Counted from the stretch's first letter, positions 16,120-22,477 are shown. The stretch: DNA of 22,485 nucleotides from an uncultured Parabacteroides sp. (GCA_900552465.1 URZO01000073.1:1-22485), one strand, 5' to 3'. The notes: a model not told the origin generated them from the letters alone. A program made the numbers and translations.

Positions 16120-17310
16120 TTATATTTTATGGTTATTGTAATAAACACGCAGCGGAGTGGAAGTTACCTTGATGAATCCTTTTGCATCTTCGGCAGTCCA
16201 GCCCTTTTGCATTTCCCCGTATTCGCCGAACTTGGTCTTTACCAGGTCGTCTTTCGAGTCAACGCCGACGGTAGAGAAGGAGAGCGGGCGAAGTTCCAGG
16301 ATGGCTGTTCCGTTTACGTTACGCTGCGATTCCTGCAACATGGCTTCGATGTCGCGCATAACCGGTTCGAGGTACTGGCTTTCGTGGAGGAACATTCCGT
16401 ACCAGTTGGCAACCTGGTCTTTCCAGTACTGCTGCCATTTGCTCAGCGTATATTTTTCGAGGAAACGGTGTGCGCCGATGATCAGCATGGGAGCGGCAGC
16501 TTCAAATCCGACACGTCCCTTGATACCGATGATGGTGTCTCCGACGTGCATATCGCGGCCGATACCGTATGCAGCTCCGATTTCTTCCACCTTCTGGATG
16601 GCAGCGATCTTGTCTTCGAAAACTTCACCGTTCACGGCATAAATCTCACCATTCTTAAACTCGATGCGAAGTTCTTCGCTTCCGGTCTTTTCGACTTGTT
16701 TCAGGTAAGCGCTTTCGGGTAAACCCTGTGTTGAGTCGAGGATTTCGCCGCCACAGATAGATGTTCCCCACAAGCCTACGTTATAAGAATACTTCAACTT
16801 GGTGAAATCCGCTTCGAAACCATGTTCTTTCAGGTAGTTGATTTCGTAGTCGCGCGTCAGGGCCATGTCGCGTGTCAGCGTGATGATCTCTACGTTTGGA
16901 GCCAGTACCAGGAACGTCATGTCGAAACGGATCTGGTCGTTTCCTGCGCCGGTGGAACCGTGGGCGATAGCATCCGCACCGATCTCATTTGCATAGCGGG
17001 CGATTGCCAATGCCTGGAAGATACGTTCCGAGCTGACGGAGATCGGATATGTGCCGTTACGCAGTACGTTTCCGAAAATCATATATTTCAGGCTCTTTTC
17101 ATAATATTCTTTTGTAACGTCGATAGTCACATATTTGGTTGCGCCCAACTTGTAGGCGTTTTCTTCGTTCTGCTTCAGTTGTTCTTCGCTGAAACCGCCT
17201 GTGTTGGCACAAGCTGCATACACTTCATAACCCTTCTCTTTAGCCAGATACATAACAGTAAAAGATGTATCCAATCCTCCGCTGAATGCGACTACTACTT
17301 TCTTCTTCAT
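16120..17310 (-). CDS. argG: Argininosuccinate synthase
   Basis: This 396-residue cytoplasmic ligase joins citrulline and aspartate with ATP to give argininosuccinate. The N-terminal PP-loop SGGLDTS (10-16) binds ATP, and the AHGSTGAGNDQIRF stretch near residue 116 is the citrulline and aspartate site typical of ArgG. Length is normal. It lies between the GNAT gene (84-bp gap) and argC on the same strand. In the succinylated Bacteroides pathway the acyl group is removed before this step, so the enzyme itself should be ordinary. The transcarbamylase, kinase, deacylase and argininosuccinate lyase genes are not in this window. Confidence 0.97.
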   Translation of the reverse strand: MKKKVVVAFSGGLDTSFTVMYLAKEKGYEVYAACANTGGFSEEQLKQNEENAYKLGATKYVTIDVTKEYYEKSLKYMIFGNVLRNGTYPISVSSERIFQALAIARYANEIGADAIAHGSTGAGNDQIRFDMTFLVLAPNVEIITLTRDMALTRDYEINYLKEHGFEADFTKLKYSYNVGLWGTSICGGEILDSTQGLPESAYLKQVEKTGSEELRIEFKNGEIYAVNGEVFEDKIAAIQKVEEIGAAYGIGRDMHVGDTIIGIKGRVGFEAAAPMLIIGAHRFLEKYTLSKWQQYWKDQVANWYGMFLHESQYLEPVMRDIEAMLQESQRNVNGTAILELRPLSFSTVGVDSKDDLVKTKFGEYGEMQKGWTAEDAKGFIKVTSTPLRVYYNNHKI

Positions 17311-17356
17311 TATTCTATATATTAATGTTATTATTCCTGTTTATCGAGCCCTCTTT

Positions 17357-17385
17357 CAATTGGCACATTGGCACATTGAACAATT
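17357..17385. repeat. TTGGCACA tandem repeat between the GNAT gene and argG
   Basis: TTGGCACA occurs twice in direct tandem (17360-17375) plus a partial third unit, flanked by AATTG and CAATT in inverted orientation. It is a shorter version of the element between argG and argC. Confidence 0.6.
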
Positions 17386-17394
17386 AGCCCATTA

Positions 17395-17976
17395 TTATAA
17401 ATTCCTCTCTCTCGCTTCCCTTTCCGCCCGGTGAGGATCGTCCGGATCGAAGAGCATACCTGTACAGATGCAATACCGCCGGTTGGTCCTTTCGAGGACA
17501 TCGTGGTTGACACAACCTTCGCAGCCTCTCCAGAATGATTCGTCGTCCGTCAGGTCGGCAAAGGTAACCGGAACGTATCCTAACTCCGTGTTCATCTTCA
17601 TAACGGCGGCGCCGGATGTCAGGCTGAAAACCTTCGCGTGCGGCCATCGCATGCGTGCCAGTTGGAAGGTCATCTCCTTAATCCTCTTGGCGATGCCCAA
17701 TCCCCGGAAGTCCGGATGAACAATCAGACCGGAAGTGGTCACGTATTGTTTGTTACCCCATGATTCGATATAACTGAAACCAGCAAATTTGTTACCTTCG
17801 AGCGCGATGACGGCTTTTCCTTCCTTCATCTTCTGTGCAACATATTCGTGCGTACGCTTGGCGATACCGGTTCCGCGCACTTTGGCTGCCGCCTCGATAG
17901 TGTCGAGGATAATGTCGACATATTCCTCGTGGCAGGATTCAGCAATCATCACATCAATTTTTCTTTGTTGTTCCAT
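17395..17976 (-). CDS. GNAT acyltransferase of the arginine cluster, probable N-succinylglutamate synthase
   Basis: This 193-residue GNAT protein probably makes the first intermediate of the pathway by acylating glutamate from an acyl-CoA. The acyl-CoA pyrophosphate loop is visible as HPDFRGLGIAKRI (R91-G94), preceded by the central strand VTTSGLIV. The C-terminal part has four cysteines, C152 and C155 (CEGC) and C169 and C171 (CIC), spaced like a metal site, which is unusual for GNATs. It sits directly after argR and before argG. From memory, genetic work in Bacteroides thetaiotaomicron assigned the equivalent gene as the missing N-succinylglutamate synthase; acyl specificity here is inference. 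It is not a classical ArgA, since there is no amino-acid-kinase domain. Confidence 0.72.
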   Translation of the reverse strand: MEQQRKIDVMIAESCHEEYVDIILDTIEAAAKVRGTGIAKRTHEYVAQKMKEGKAVIALEGNKFAGFSYIESWGNKQYVTTSGLIVHPDFRGLGIAKRIKEMTFQLARMRWPHAKVFSLTSGAAVMKMNTELGYVPVTFADLTDDESFWRGCEGCVNHDVLERTNRRYCICTGMLFDPDDPHRAEREARERNL

Positions 17977-18009
17977 TTTATGTTTGTTCTTTTATCTTCC
18001 TTTGTTTAT

Positions 18010-18034
18010 GGGGCAAACAACCGCTCGCCCCTAC
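18010..18034. repeat. TCGCCCCTAC-type extragenic repeat between argR and the GNAT gene
   Basis: GGGGC (18010-18014) and GCCCC (18027-18031) can pair, and TCGCCCCTAC (18025-18034) is the reverse complement of the sequence at 13671-13680. It lies immediately after the argR stop codon and could act as a weak attenuator. Confidence 0.4.
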
Positions 18035-18035
18035 A

Positions 18036-18479
18036 CTATATGAAATGCGACAAGGCGCTAACTATCTTATCCCGGCTGATTCCTTCGCGAGGAATGATCA
18101 GGATGGTGTCGTCACCGGCGATTGTCCCCAATATCTCGTGAGGCGCATGTGTGTCGATGTCGGAGGCGATCCCCATTGCATATCCCGGACGGGTCTTGAC
18201 TACTGCTAAGTTTCCCGAAAACTCGATGTTGGGATGATGCTGCGTTTGCTCTTTCGCGGGTTGCATAAGCGCTGAATAATCAGGCAGGCGATATACATAA
18301 TTCCCGTTTCCGTCGTGTACCTTGACAACTTTCAGCTGCTTGATGTCGCGCGACAGTGTTGCTTGGGTGACCTGGAATCCGCTATTCTCCAATTGTTTAA
18401 GCAGCTCTTCCTGATTACCTATTTTCTCTGTCTGTATAATGCGGCAGATGGCATCCAATCGTTCTTTTTTTGTACTCAT
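18036..18479 (-). CDS. argR: Arginine repressor ArgR
   Basis: This 147-residue regulator senses arginine and binds ARG boxes as a hexamer. The N-terminal winged helix-turn-helix (1-70) contains the recognition segment VTQATLSRDIKQLK (37-50), very close to the ArgR family. The C-terminal oligomerisation and arginine-binding domain (about 85-147) contains GTIAGDDTI (118-126), whose aspartates contact arginine. The open frame continues 54 codons upstream, but that part is AT-rich promoter sequence; MSTKKERLDAI is the usual ArgR start. It is the first gene of the cluster and is divergent from an M48 peptidase gene. ARG-box-like sites overlap its promoter and leader, so autorepression is likely. 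Confidence 0.96.
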   Translation of the reverse strand: MSTKKERLDAICRIIQTEKIGNQEELLKQLENSGFQVTQATLSRDIKQLKVVKVHDGNGNYVYRLPDYSALMQPAKEQTQHHPNIEFSGNLAVVKTRPGYAMGIASDIDTHAPHEILGTIAGDDTILIIPREGISRDKIVSALSHFI

Positions 18480-18482
18480 ACT

Positions 18483-18559
18483 TGTATATTTATGCAACAA
18501 GGCTGCAAATATAAACAGTATGATTGAATAAATATGCAAATATCCACTCTTTTTTTGCA
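18483..18559. promoter_or_regulatory. Phased ARG-box-like sites upstream of argR
   Basis: TGTATATTTATGCA (18483-18496) and TGAATAAATATGCA (18525-18538) resemble the E. coli and Bacillus ARG box (TGAAT, four A/T, ATTCA). A weaker copy, TGCAAATATAAACA, lies exactly midway (18504-18517), and a half-site TTGCA fits at 18555-18559. All fall on a 21-bp period, the spacing of paired ARG boxes in E. coli. The set covers the argR -7 box and ends 3 bp before the argR start codon. Confidence 0.55.
18506..18540 (-). promoter_or_regulatory. Candidate argR promoter
   Basis: On the minus strand TTTG (18540-18537) is followed after 23 bp by TATATTTG (18513-18506), a match to TAnnTTTG with slightly long spacing. 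The -7 box lies inside the middle ARG-box-like site, a good position for repression. Confidence 0.5.
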
Positions 18560-18605
18560 TAAATCTCCATATTCTTTTATTGACCGGGCAAAAAGCTCTT
18601 GTGAA

Positions 18606-18638
18606 TTGTTTATTAATAGGAGAGAAATTATATTTTTG
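18606..18638 (+). promoter_or_regulatory. Promoter for the M48 peptidase
   Basis: TTG (18606-18608), 22 bp, then TATTTTTG (18631-18638) fit the Bacteroidetes pattern. The start codon at 18666 lies 27 bp downstream. Confidence 0.6.
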
Positions 18639-18665
18639 CAAACACTTAGAAACAAAAGATAAGAG

Positions 18666-19460
18666 ATGAAAAAGATTACAGGTTTATTTGTTGCCATGCT
18701 GCTATTGTTGAGCAGTTGCGGCAGTGTCCCGCTGACCGGAAGAAAGCAGGTGTTGCTTGTTTCGGATCAGGAAGTGTTGTCGTCCAGTCTGACCCAATAT
18801 TCCGATTATATGAAGTCGGCTGCCAAATCGTCCTCCAAAGACGGGGCGGCTATGGTGACGCGTGTCGGCAAGAAGATTGCTGCCGCTACCGAACAATATC
18901 TGAAAAATAACGGGTTGGAGAGTGAAATCAAGAATTTCTCCTGGGAGTTTAACCTGGTGAAAGACCCGCAGGTGAACGCTTTTTGTATGCCCGGCGGTAA
19001 GATTGTCGTCTATGAAGGGCTGATGCAGTTGGTTTCGTCGGACGACGAACTGGCTGTCGTAATCGGTCATGAAGTGGCGCATGCCGTTGCCAAACACAGC
19101 AACGAACGCATGAGCCAGCAGCTGATGGCCCAATACGGCGCCCAGATATTGGGGCAGGCGTTGAGTAATAAATCGGCCGCTGTCCAGCAGGTCGGAAATA
19201 CGGTGTATGGCCTGGGTGCACAATACGGCGTTATGCTGCCTTTCTCCCGCAAGCACGAATCGGAAGCTGATTACATGGGATTGGTCTTTATGGCAATGGC
19301 CGGTTATAACCCGGAAGTCGCCGTCACTTTCTGGCAGAAGATGTCCGCCGGCAGTTCCGGCTCTACCCCCGAATTCATGAGCACGCACCCCAGCGATGCC
19401 ACCCGCATCAACGAGATTAAGCAGCATTTGCCGGAGATTGAGAAGTATAGGATGAAGTGA
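18666..19460 (+). CDS. M48-family zinc metallopeptidase lipoprotein
   Basis: This 264-residue envelope protease resembles LoiP (YggG) and the N-terminal part of BepA, which degrade misfolded envelope proteins. It has a lipoprotein signal with lipobox LSSC (C18). The zinc site is HEVAH (H135, E136, H139) with the third ligand E198 in ESEAD. VNAFCMPGGKIVVYEGLM (103-120) is the M48 edge-strand region, and THPSDATRINE near the C-terminus is the conserved M48 tail motif. No TPR domain follows, so it is the short LoiP-like form. It is divergent from argR over 186 bp with its own promoter, and ends with a hairpin 47 bp downstream. Functional connection to arginine genes is not expected. Confidence 0.92.
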   Translation: MKKITGLFVAMLLLLSSCGSVPLTGRKQVLLVSDQEVLSSSLTQYSDYMKSAAKSSSKDGAAMVTRVGKKIAAATEQYLKNNGLESEIKNFSWEFNLVKDPQVNAFCMPGGKIVVYEGLMQLVSSDDELAVVIGHEVAHAVAKHSNERMSQQLMAQYGAQILGQALSNKSAAVQQVGNTVYGLGAQYGVMLPFSRKHESEADYMGLVFMAMAGYNPEVAVTFWQKMSAGSSGSTPEFMSTHPSDATRINEIKQHLPEIEKYRMK

Positions 19461-19507
19461 GTAGAGGATATAGATGTTCGTCTGTTTGATCTCTATATGA
19501 AAGGTTG

Positions 19508-19550
19508 AAGACGAAGTAGGAGGAAAGCAATATTCCTCCTACTTCGTCTT
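19508..19550. terminator. Perfect 18-bp hairpin after the M48 gene
   Basis: Arms at 19508-19525 and 19533-19550 are exact inverted copies with a 7-nt loop. There is no strong T-run after either arm, so it may act as a bidirectional terminator or RNA-stabilising stem between convergent genes. A weaker ATATAGA/TCTATAT pair lies just upstream. Confidence 0.65.
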
Positions 19551-19570
19551 ATCCTCATGGATAAAACTGT

Positions 19571-19828
19571 TTACTTATGTTGAAAATAAGTGGATAGATT
19601 CGTCTCAACATCTTGTTTGACTTCTTCTATAAAATATGTTTTCATCGGATAAATGATAAGGTGTTCTCTTGTTCCTGCTCTATTCTCTGTTATATTAACA
19701 TGGTCTACAGAAGATAATGTTTCCATGAAAGTTTTAAGTCTGTTCATATCTTCAGATGTATTTACATATACTCTTAGATAGGGATTCTCGATGTGGGTCT
19801 TAACTGTTTCTGTTTTAAATTGTTTCAT
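19571..19828 (-). CDS. Small uncharacterised protein of 85 residues
   Basis: I do not recognise a named family. The protein is cytoplasmic in appearance, with no signal peptide or cysteine. The predicted order strand (YLRVYVN), helix (SEDMNRLKTFMETLSS), strand (HVNITEN), strand (HLIIYPM), helix (FIEEVKQDVETNLSTYF) would suit a ferredoxin-like alpha/beta fold of the ACT or regulatory-domain type; this is a visual guess. It follows the 345-residue secreted protein gene on the same strand after 58 bp, so the two may be cotranscribed. Base composition is AT-rich, as in that neighbour and unlike the housekeeping genes to the left. The frame is clean with a purine-rich upstream region, so it is likely real. 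Confidence 0.65.
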   Translation of the reverse strand: MKQFKTETVKTHIENPYLRVYVNTSEDMNRLKTFMETLSSVDHVNITENRAGTREHLIIYPMKTYFIEEVKQDVETNLSTYFQHK

Positions 19829-19886
19829 TTCTTGATTTCTTTTTGTTAGTAATATGATATTTCATGAAGTAATGAGAATGCTATTG

Positions 19887-20924
19887 TTATAATCTTAATT
19901 TGATTTTTTTGTTTCCTACTTGTACAATATAAATTTGATTAGAAGGAAGGTTGATTTCGCACTGATCTGAATTTGCAACAGCCGAATAATGTAAACGGCC
20001 TGAAATGTCAAAGATATAGATTCTTTCTCCATTGTTTATATTTGTAATAATGATGTTATTTGTGGATGTATGAATTTGGTAATTGCTTTTAGATGGTATT
20101 TTTTCGTTAGATACAGATCCATTATAAAAATAAGTATAGAGACTTGTGTAATACGGTCCCCAATAACCTCCCCATATAAAACACGATTCTTCAATTAAAT
20201 CGTGCTTATCATTGAAAATGAATTTATATTTTCTGTCATATTCTCCTCTTTGATAAGTGTATATTTCAGTTCTGTTTTCAAAGTAAAATCTTTCTTCTAT
20301 AATATTAGAGTTCTCATGATCTTTGAGTTCAAATATTTTTGTTAATTGATTTTGTTTGTTAAATTCATATAAGTACTCACAGTATTTTACAAATGTATCT
20401 TCTTCGATATCATAGTCATATTGAGCCCATTTATATCCATTTGAATTGTATGTTACAATATATTTAGATGTTAGTATGAATTTTTGTAGCCGATCACTGT
20501 AAGACCAACGCATCATAGAATCTATACCTGAATTTGTATAATGGCAGAAAATTTCGCGATAAGAAGACTTTATTGATAATAATTTTCCATCATCTGTATA
20601 AGTAAAAGTTTCATCAGCGTAATCGGTTGTTTGTTTTTTCAGTTTCCCATTAGGGTAAAATATGTAAGTATCTTTATCATTGACTTTGATGGTTAATCCA
20701 TCTTCGCTATATTTGTAATAGGTAGTAGCAGCTTTATTAAAAGTTTCTCCACTATAATATTTCCAAATGACTTTATCTGCTGTCATTTTTTTTATATTAC
20801 CAAAATATCCTGTAAATGGATTTTTAGGCGATGGAGTAAAAAGACTGATCTCATAAGGAAATGAACCTGATGCAAGAATGTTTAAACAAAACAAATTGAG
20901 AATGAGAAAAATAAAGAACTTCAT
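19887..20924 (-). CDS. Secreted beta-repeat protein with a type IX-like C-terminal sorting domain
   Basis: This 345-residue protein has a signal peptide (MKFFIFLILNLFCLNILA, cut near residue 18) and a long tyrosine-rich body of short strand pairs such as YIFYPNGKLKK, TFTYTDDGKLLS and YLYEFNKQNQLTK, similar in style to YD/RHS-type repeats. The last 65 residues (NNIIITNINNGERIYIFDISGRLHYSA to the end, closing with GNKKIKLRL) match the layout of type IX secretion C-terminal domains: an II.N..G strand, IFDISGR, then IYIVQVG and a basic-hydrophobic end. Such domains direct cell-surface delivery; no secretion genes are in this window. The frame is open 23 codons further up, but the signal peptide sets the start. 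The gene is markedly AT-rich, suggesting acquisition. Function is unknown. Confidence 0.75.
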   Translation of the reverse strand: MKFFIFLILNLFCLNILASGSFPYEISLFTPSPKNPFTGYFGNIKKMTADKVIWKYYSGETFNKAATTYYKYSEDGLTIKVNDKDTYIFYPNGKLKKQTTDYADETFTYTDDGKLLSIKSSYREIFCHYTNSGIDSMMRWSYSDRLQKFILTSKYIVTYNSNGYKWAQYDYDIEEDTFVKYCEYLYEFNKQNQLTKIFELKDHENSNIIEERFYFENRTEIYTYQRGEYDRKYKFIFNDKHDLIEESCFIWGGYWGPYYTSLYTYFYNGSVSNEKIPSKSNYQIHTSTNNIIITNINNGERIYIFDISGRLHYSAVANSDQCEINLPSNQIYIVQVGNKKIKLRL

Positions 20925-20972
20925 GATGACTAAGTTTTTTTCCAATCTGTCCCCTCCGTTCGGCATTATTAA

Positions 20973-21231
20973 ATAAAAAAGCGTGAGGACCATCGTCTAT
21001 CACTGCTTTGAGGCTCTCGACTGCCCACCAATCAATAATAGAACAATGATCCCACGCTTTATGTAGGTATATAGTCCATCCATTACCGGATAGGTATATA
21101 ACAAACACAAGCGTAGGAGTCATTTTCCCATTATCTTGATTGGTTGAAATTGTCGAGATTTCAAAGCAAGATAATATCGAAACGCTTCTACGTTATTTTC
21201 AATACGTTGCAAAGGTCGTGTTTTTCAGTGA
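20973..21231 (-). ncRNA. Candidate structured noncoding RNA
   Basis: Read on the minus strand, this AT-rich segment folds into successive stems. AAGCGT/ACGCTT (21109-21114, 21182-21187) encloses ATTATCTTG/CAAGATAAT (21130-21138, 21167-21175), which encloses TTGAAAT/ATTTCAA. Next is TATATA/TATATA (21068-21073, 21095-21100) with an inner ATCC/GGAT stem. Last is an 83-nt hairpin (20978-21060) closed by AAAGCGTG/CACGCTTT, with many further pairs inside, directly followed by a U-run as in an intrinsic terminator. A TATATTTG box on the minus strand (21245-21238) could start it near 21231. I cannot assign a known RNA family. A frame of 90 codons crosses it but overlaps the secreted protein gene and is not believed. 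Confidence 0.4.
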
Positions 21232-21250
21232 TTGTAACAAATATAAGAAC

Positions 21251-21292
21251 ATGAAAAAAATATTATTGTTAGCCTTGGCCCCCCAAAAATGA
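21251..21292 (+). pseudogene. Stub of a secreted-protein gene start
   Basis: ATG opens a frame reading MKKILLLALAPQK and then stops. The lysines followed by a leucine-rich run are typical of Bacteroidetes signal peptides or lipoprotein leaders, but the frame ends exactly where the palindrome array begins. It may be the beheaded start of a gene whose remainder was replaced. A chance occurrence or a short leader peptide remain possible. Confidence 0.35.
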
Positions 21293-21293
21293 A

Positions 21294-21518
21294 AATGTAA
21301 GTCGCCATTTTAGATTTCAACAGTGAAAACTCATAATGTAAGGTTACATTGTCATTTTCCGATTGTGAAATCTCATAATGTAAAGTTACATTGTTATTTT
21401 CCTATGCAGAAACTTGATAATGTAATCTTACATTATGAGATTTCACCATTGAAAAGCCATAATGTGACTTTACATTGTCGTTTTTCAACGTTTGATCGGC
21501 ATAATGTAAGTTTACATT
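21294..21518. repeat. Array of 16-bp palindromes with an exact 42-bp period
   Basis: Five copies of AATGTAAnnTTACATT begin at 21335, 21377, 21419, 21461 and 21503, exactly 42 bp apart. A degenerate copy with AATGTAA and CATT lies at 21294. The 26-nt spacers are only partly similar. The third unit has inverted flanks: GTGAAATCTCATAATGTAA at 21365-21383 is matched exactly in reverse at 21428-21446. Forty-two bp is four helical turns, placing all palindromes on one face of DNA, and also 14 codons, so one forward frame (GTG at 21323 to 21541) stays open and encodes a 14-residue repeat around HNVxLHC. The array ends 88 bp before the DUF6261-like gene. A repeated operator is my favoured reading. 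Confidence 0.9.
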
Positions 21519-21547
21519 TCTTTTTTAGCGAAAAAGTATGATTAATT

Positions 21548-21576
21548 TTTGTTCTGAAGTTAAAATTCTTACCTTG
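21548..21576 (+). promoter_or_regulatory. Possible promoter of the DUF6261-like gene
   Basis: TTTG (21548-21551) and an imperfect -7 box TACCTTG (21570-21576), spaced by 18 bp, lie 30 bp before the start codon and about 30 bp after the last palindrome. The -7 box lacks one T of the consensus, so the call is tentative. Confidence 0.35.
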
Positions 21577-21606
21577 CGGCACAAACAATAAATAAAAAAT
21601 AATGCC

Positions 21607-22422
21607 ATGAGTACTTACACAAAAATTTTGACACTTCCCCTTGACAGATTCAACAACGCCGAATTTCTGGCCTACATGAATTCCGTTTTAAGTCTTTTGC
21701 CTCCCCCGGAAGAGCAGCGTCCCGGTGAGCTTTCGCTGGACGAAGATGTTCAGGCGCAGGGTTCGCCGGAGATCGGGCTGACGAAGGAGTTTGTCGCTAC
21801 GATGGAAAAAGATGTGCTCGACCTTGCAGACGTTGTAGACGAGAGCCGTACGGCACAGGAAACGGAGCAGGCGCAGGTGCATGAAGCAAACCGCGACAGT
21901 TTGGTTATTTACATTACAACCCGCATTTCGCGCGCGGGCTCGCTGCCGCTTGCGGCGGAACGTGAAGCCGGGAAGGCCCTCTATAAAGTGGTTAAGCCTT
22001 ATATCGGTATTGCAACTCTGCCGATGGCACAGGAATCGGCCAAAATACAGGGACTGTTGCTGGATCTGAGGAAGGAGGAATACGCTGCGTATGTTACGAC
22101 GCTAGGGCTGACGACTTATCTCGTCGAGCTGGAAAAGGAAAATAATGCCTTCATCGCGCTTACCAGCCAGCGGACGCAGAACCGTGCCGCCAATAAAAAG
22201 GAATCGGGCGCCACGTTGCGCGAACGGATCGGGTTGCAATATGAAGACCTTGTCCTTCTGGCGCAATCCTACAATATCGTTCAGCCGACGAATTCCAGCC
22301 GGACATTTGTCGCTAATCTCAACCAGTTGATTTCAGAAACCGTCACGGCTTTCAACTCGCGCTCCAAAAGGGCGAAGAAAAGCAATGGCGAGGGTGGTGG
22401 CGAACGTCCCGGAGAGTTGTAA
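21607..22422 (+). CDS. DUF6261-like helical protein
   Basis: This 271-residue protein resembles the DUF6261 family of Bacteroidales, assigned from pattern memory. It begins ILTLPLDRFNNAEFLAYMNSV, then has an acidic, proline-rich insert (about 32-58) and long amphipathic helices rich in Glu, Ala and Leu, including the LVELEKENNAFIALTSQRTQ stretch before residue 195. There is no signal peptide, membrane segment or recognisable catalytic motif. The basic, glycine-rich tail ends in RPGEL, a pentapeptide also present at residues 38-42. No function is established for this family to my knowledge. It is GC-richer than the 2 kb to its left, it follows the palindrome array, and a copy of the argC-argD repeat comes right after its stop codon, which suggests a mobile or recombinationally active cassette (inference). 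Confidence 0.75.
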   Translation: MSTYTKILTLPLDRFNNAEFLAYMNSVLSLLPPPEEQRPGELSLDEDVQAQGSPEIGLTKEFVATMEKDVLDLADVVDESRTAQETEQAQVHEANRDSLVIYITTRISRAGSLPLAAEREAGKALYKVVKPYIGIATLPMAQESAKIQGLLLDLRKEEYAAYVTTLGLTTYLVELEKENNAFIALTSQRTQNRAANKKESGATLRERIGLQYEDLVLLAQSYNIVQPTNSSRTFVANLNQLISETVTAFNSRSKRAKKSNGEGGGERPGEL

Positions 22423-22429
22423 GTGAATT

Positions 22430-22477
22430 ATAAATGATGATTTGTCGGTCTGTTCTTTTAATGGGGCATTGCCCCAT
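22430..22477. repeat. Third outer-arm copy plus a GGGGCA palindrome at the window end
   Basis: 22430-22455 matches the 15021-15046 arm (reverse complement) at 23 of 26 positions. Six bases later a different palindrome, ATGGGGCA/TGCCCCAT (22461-22468 and 22470-22477), follows, in the place where the argC-argD element has its GAGGGG palindrome. The window ends here, so a matching inverted arm may lie beyond. Confidence 0.65.

Larger units (their letters stand above)
20925..21606. other. 682-bp intergenic accessory region
   Basis: This stretch contains no convincing full gene. In order it holds: the promoter-distal leader of the secreted protein gene, a strongly structured segment (20973-21231), a 13-codon stub with a signal-peptide-like start (21251-21292), the 42-bp-period palindrome array (21294-21518), and a possible promoter before the DUF6261-like gene. 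Confidence 0.7.

Noticed and set aside
18480..18641. 54-residue N-terminal extension of ArgR
   Set aside because: It covers the promoter and ARG-box region, and the family start is at MSTKKERLDA.
19887..20924. RHS or polymorphic toxin
   Set aside because: The repeats are short and irregular, no toxin-like C-terminus is seen, and the end instead resembles a sorting domain.
20851..21123. 90-codon minus-strand protein
   Set aside because: It overlaps the signal peptide of the 345-residue protein in another frame, shows no family motif, and lies across a segment better explained by RNA stems and a terminator-like end.
21294..21518. CRISPR array
   Set aside because: The repeats are 16-bp full palindromes with unusually constant 26-nt spacers that resemble each other, one unit has inverted flanks, and there are no cas genes. 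This does not fit CRISPR.
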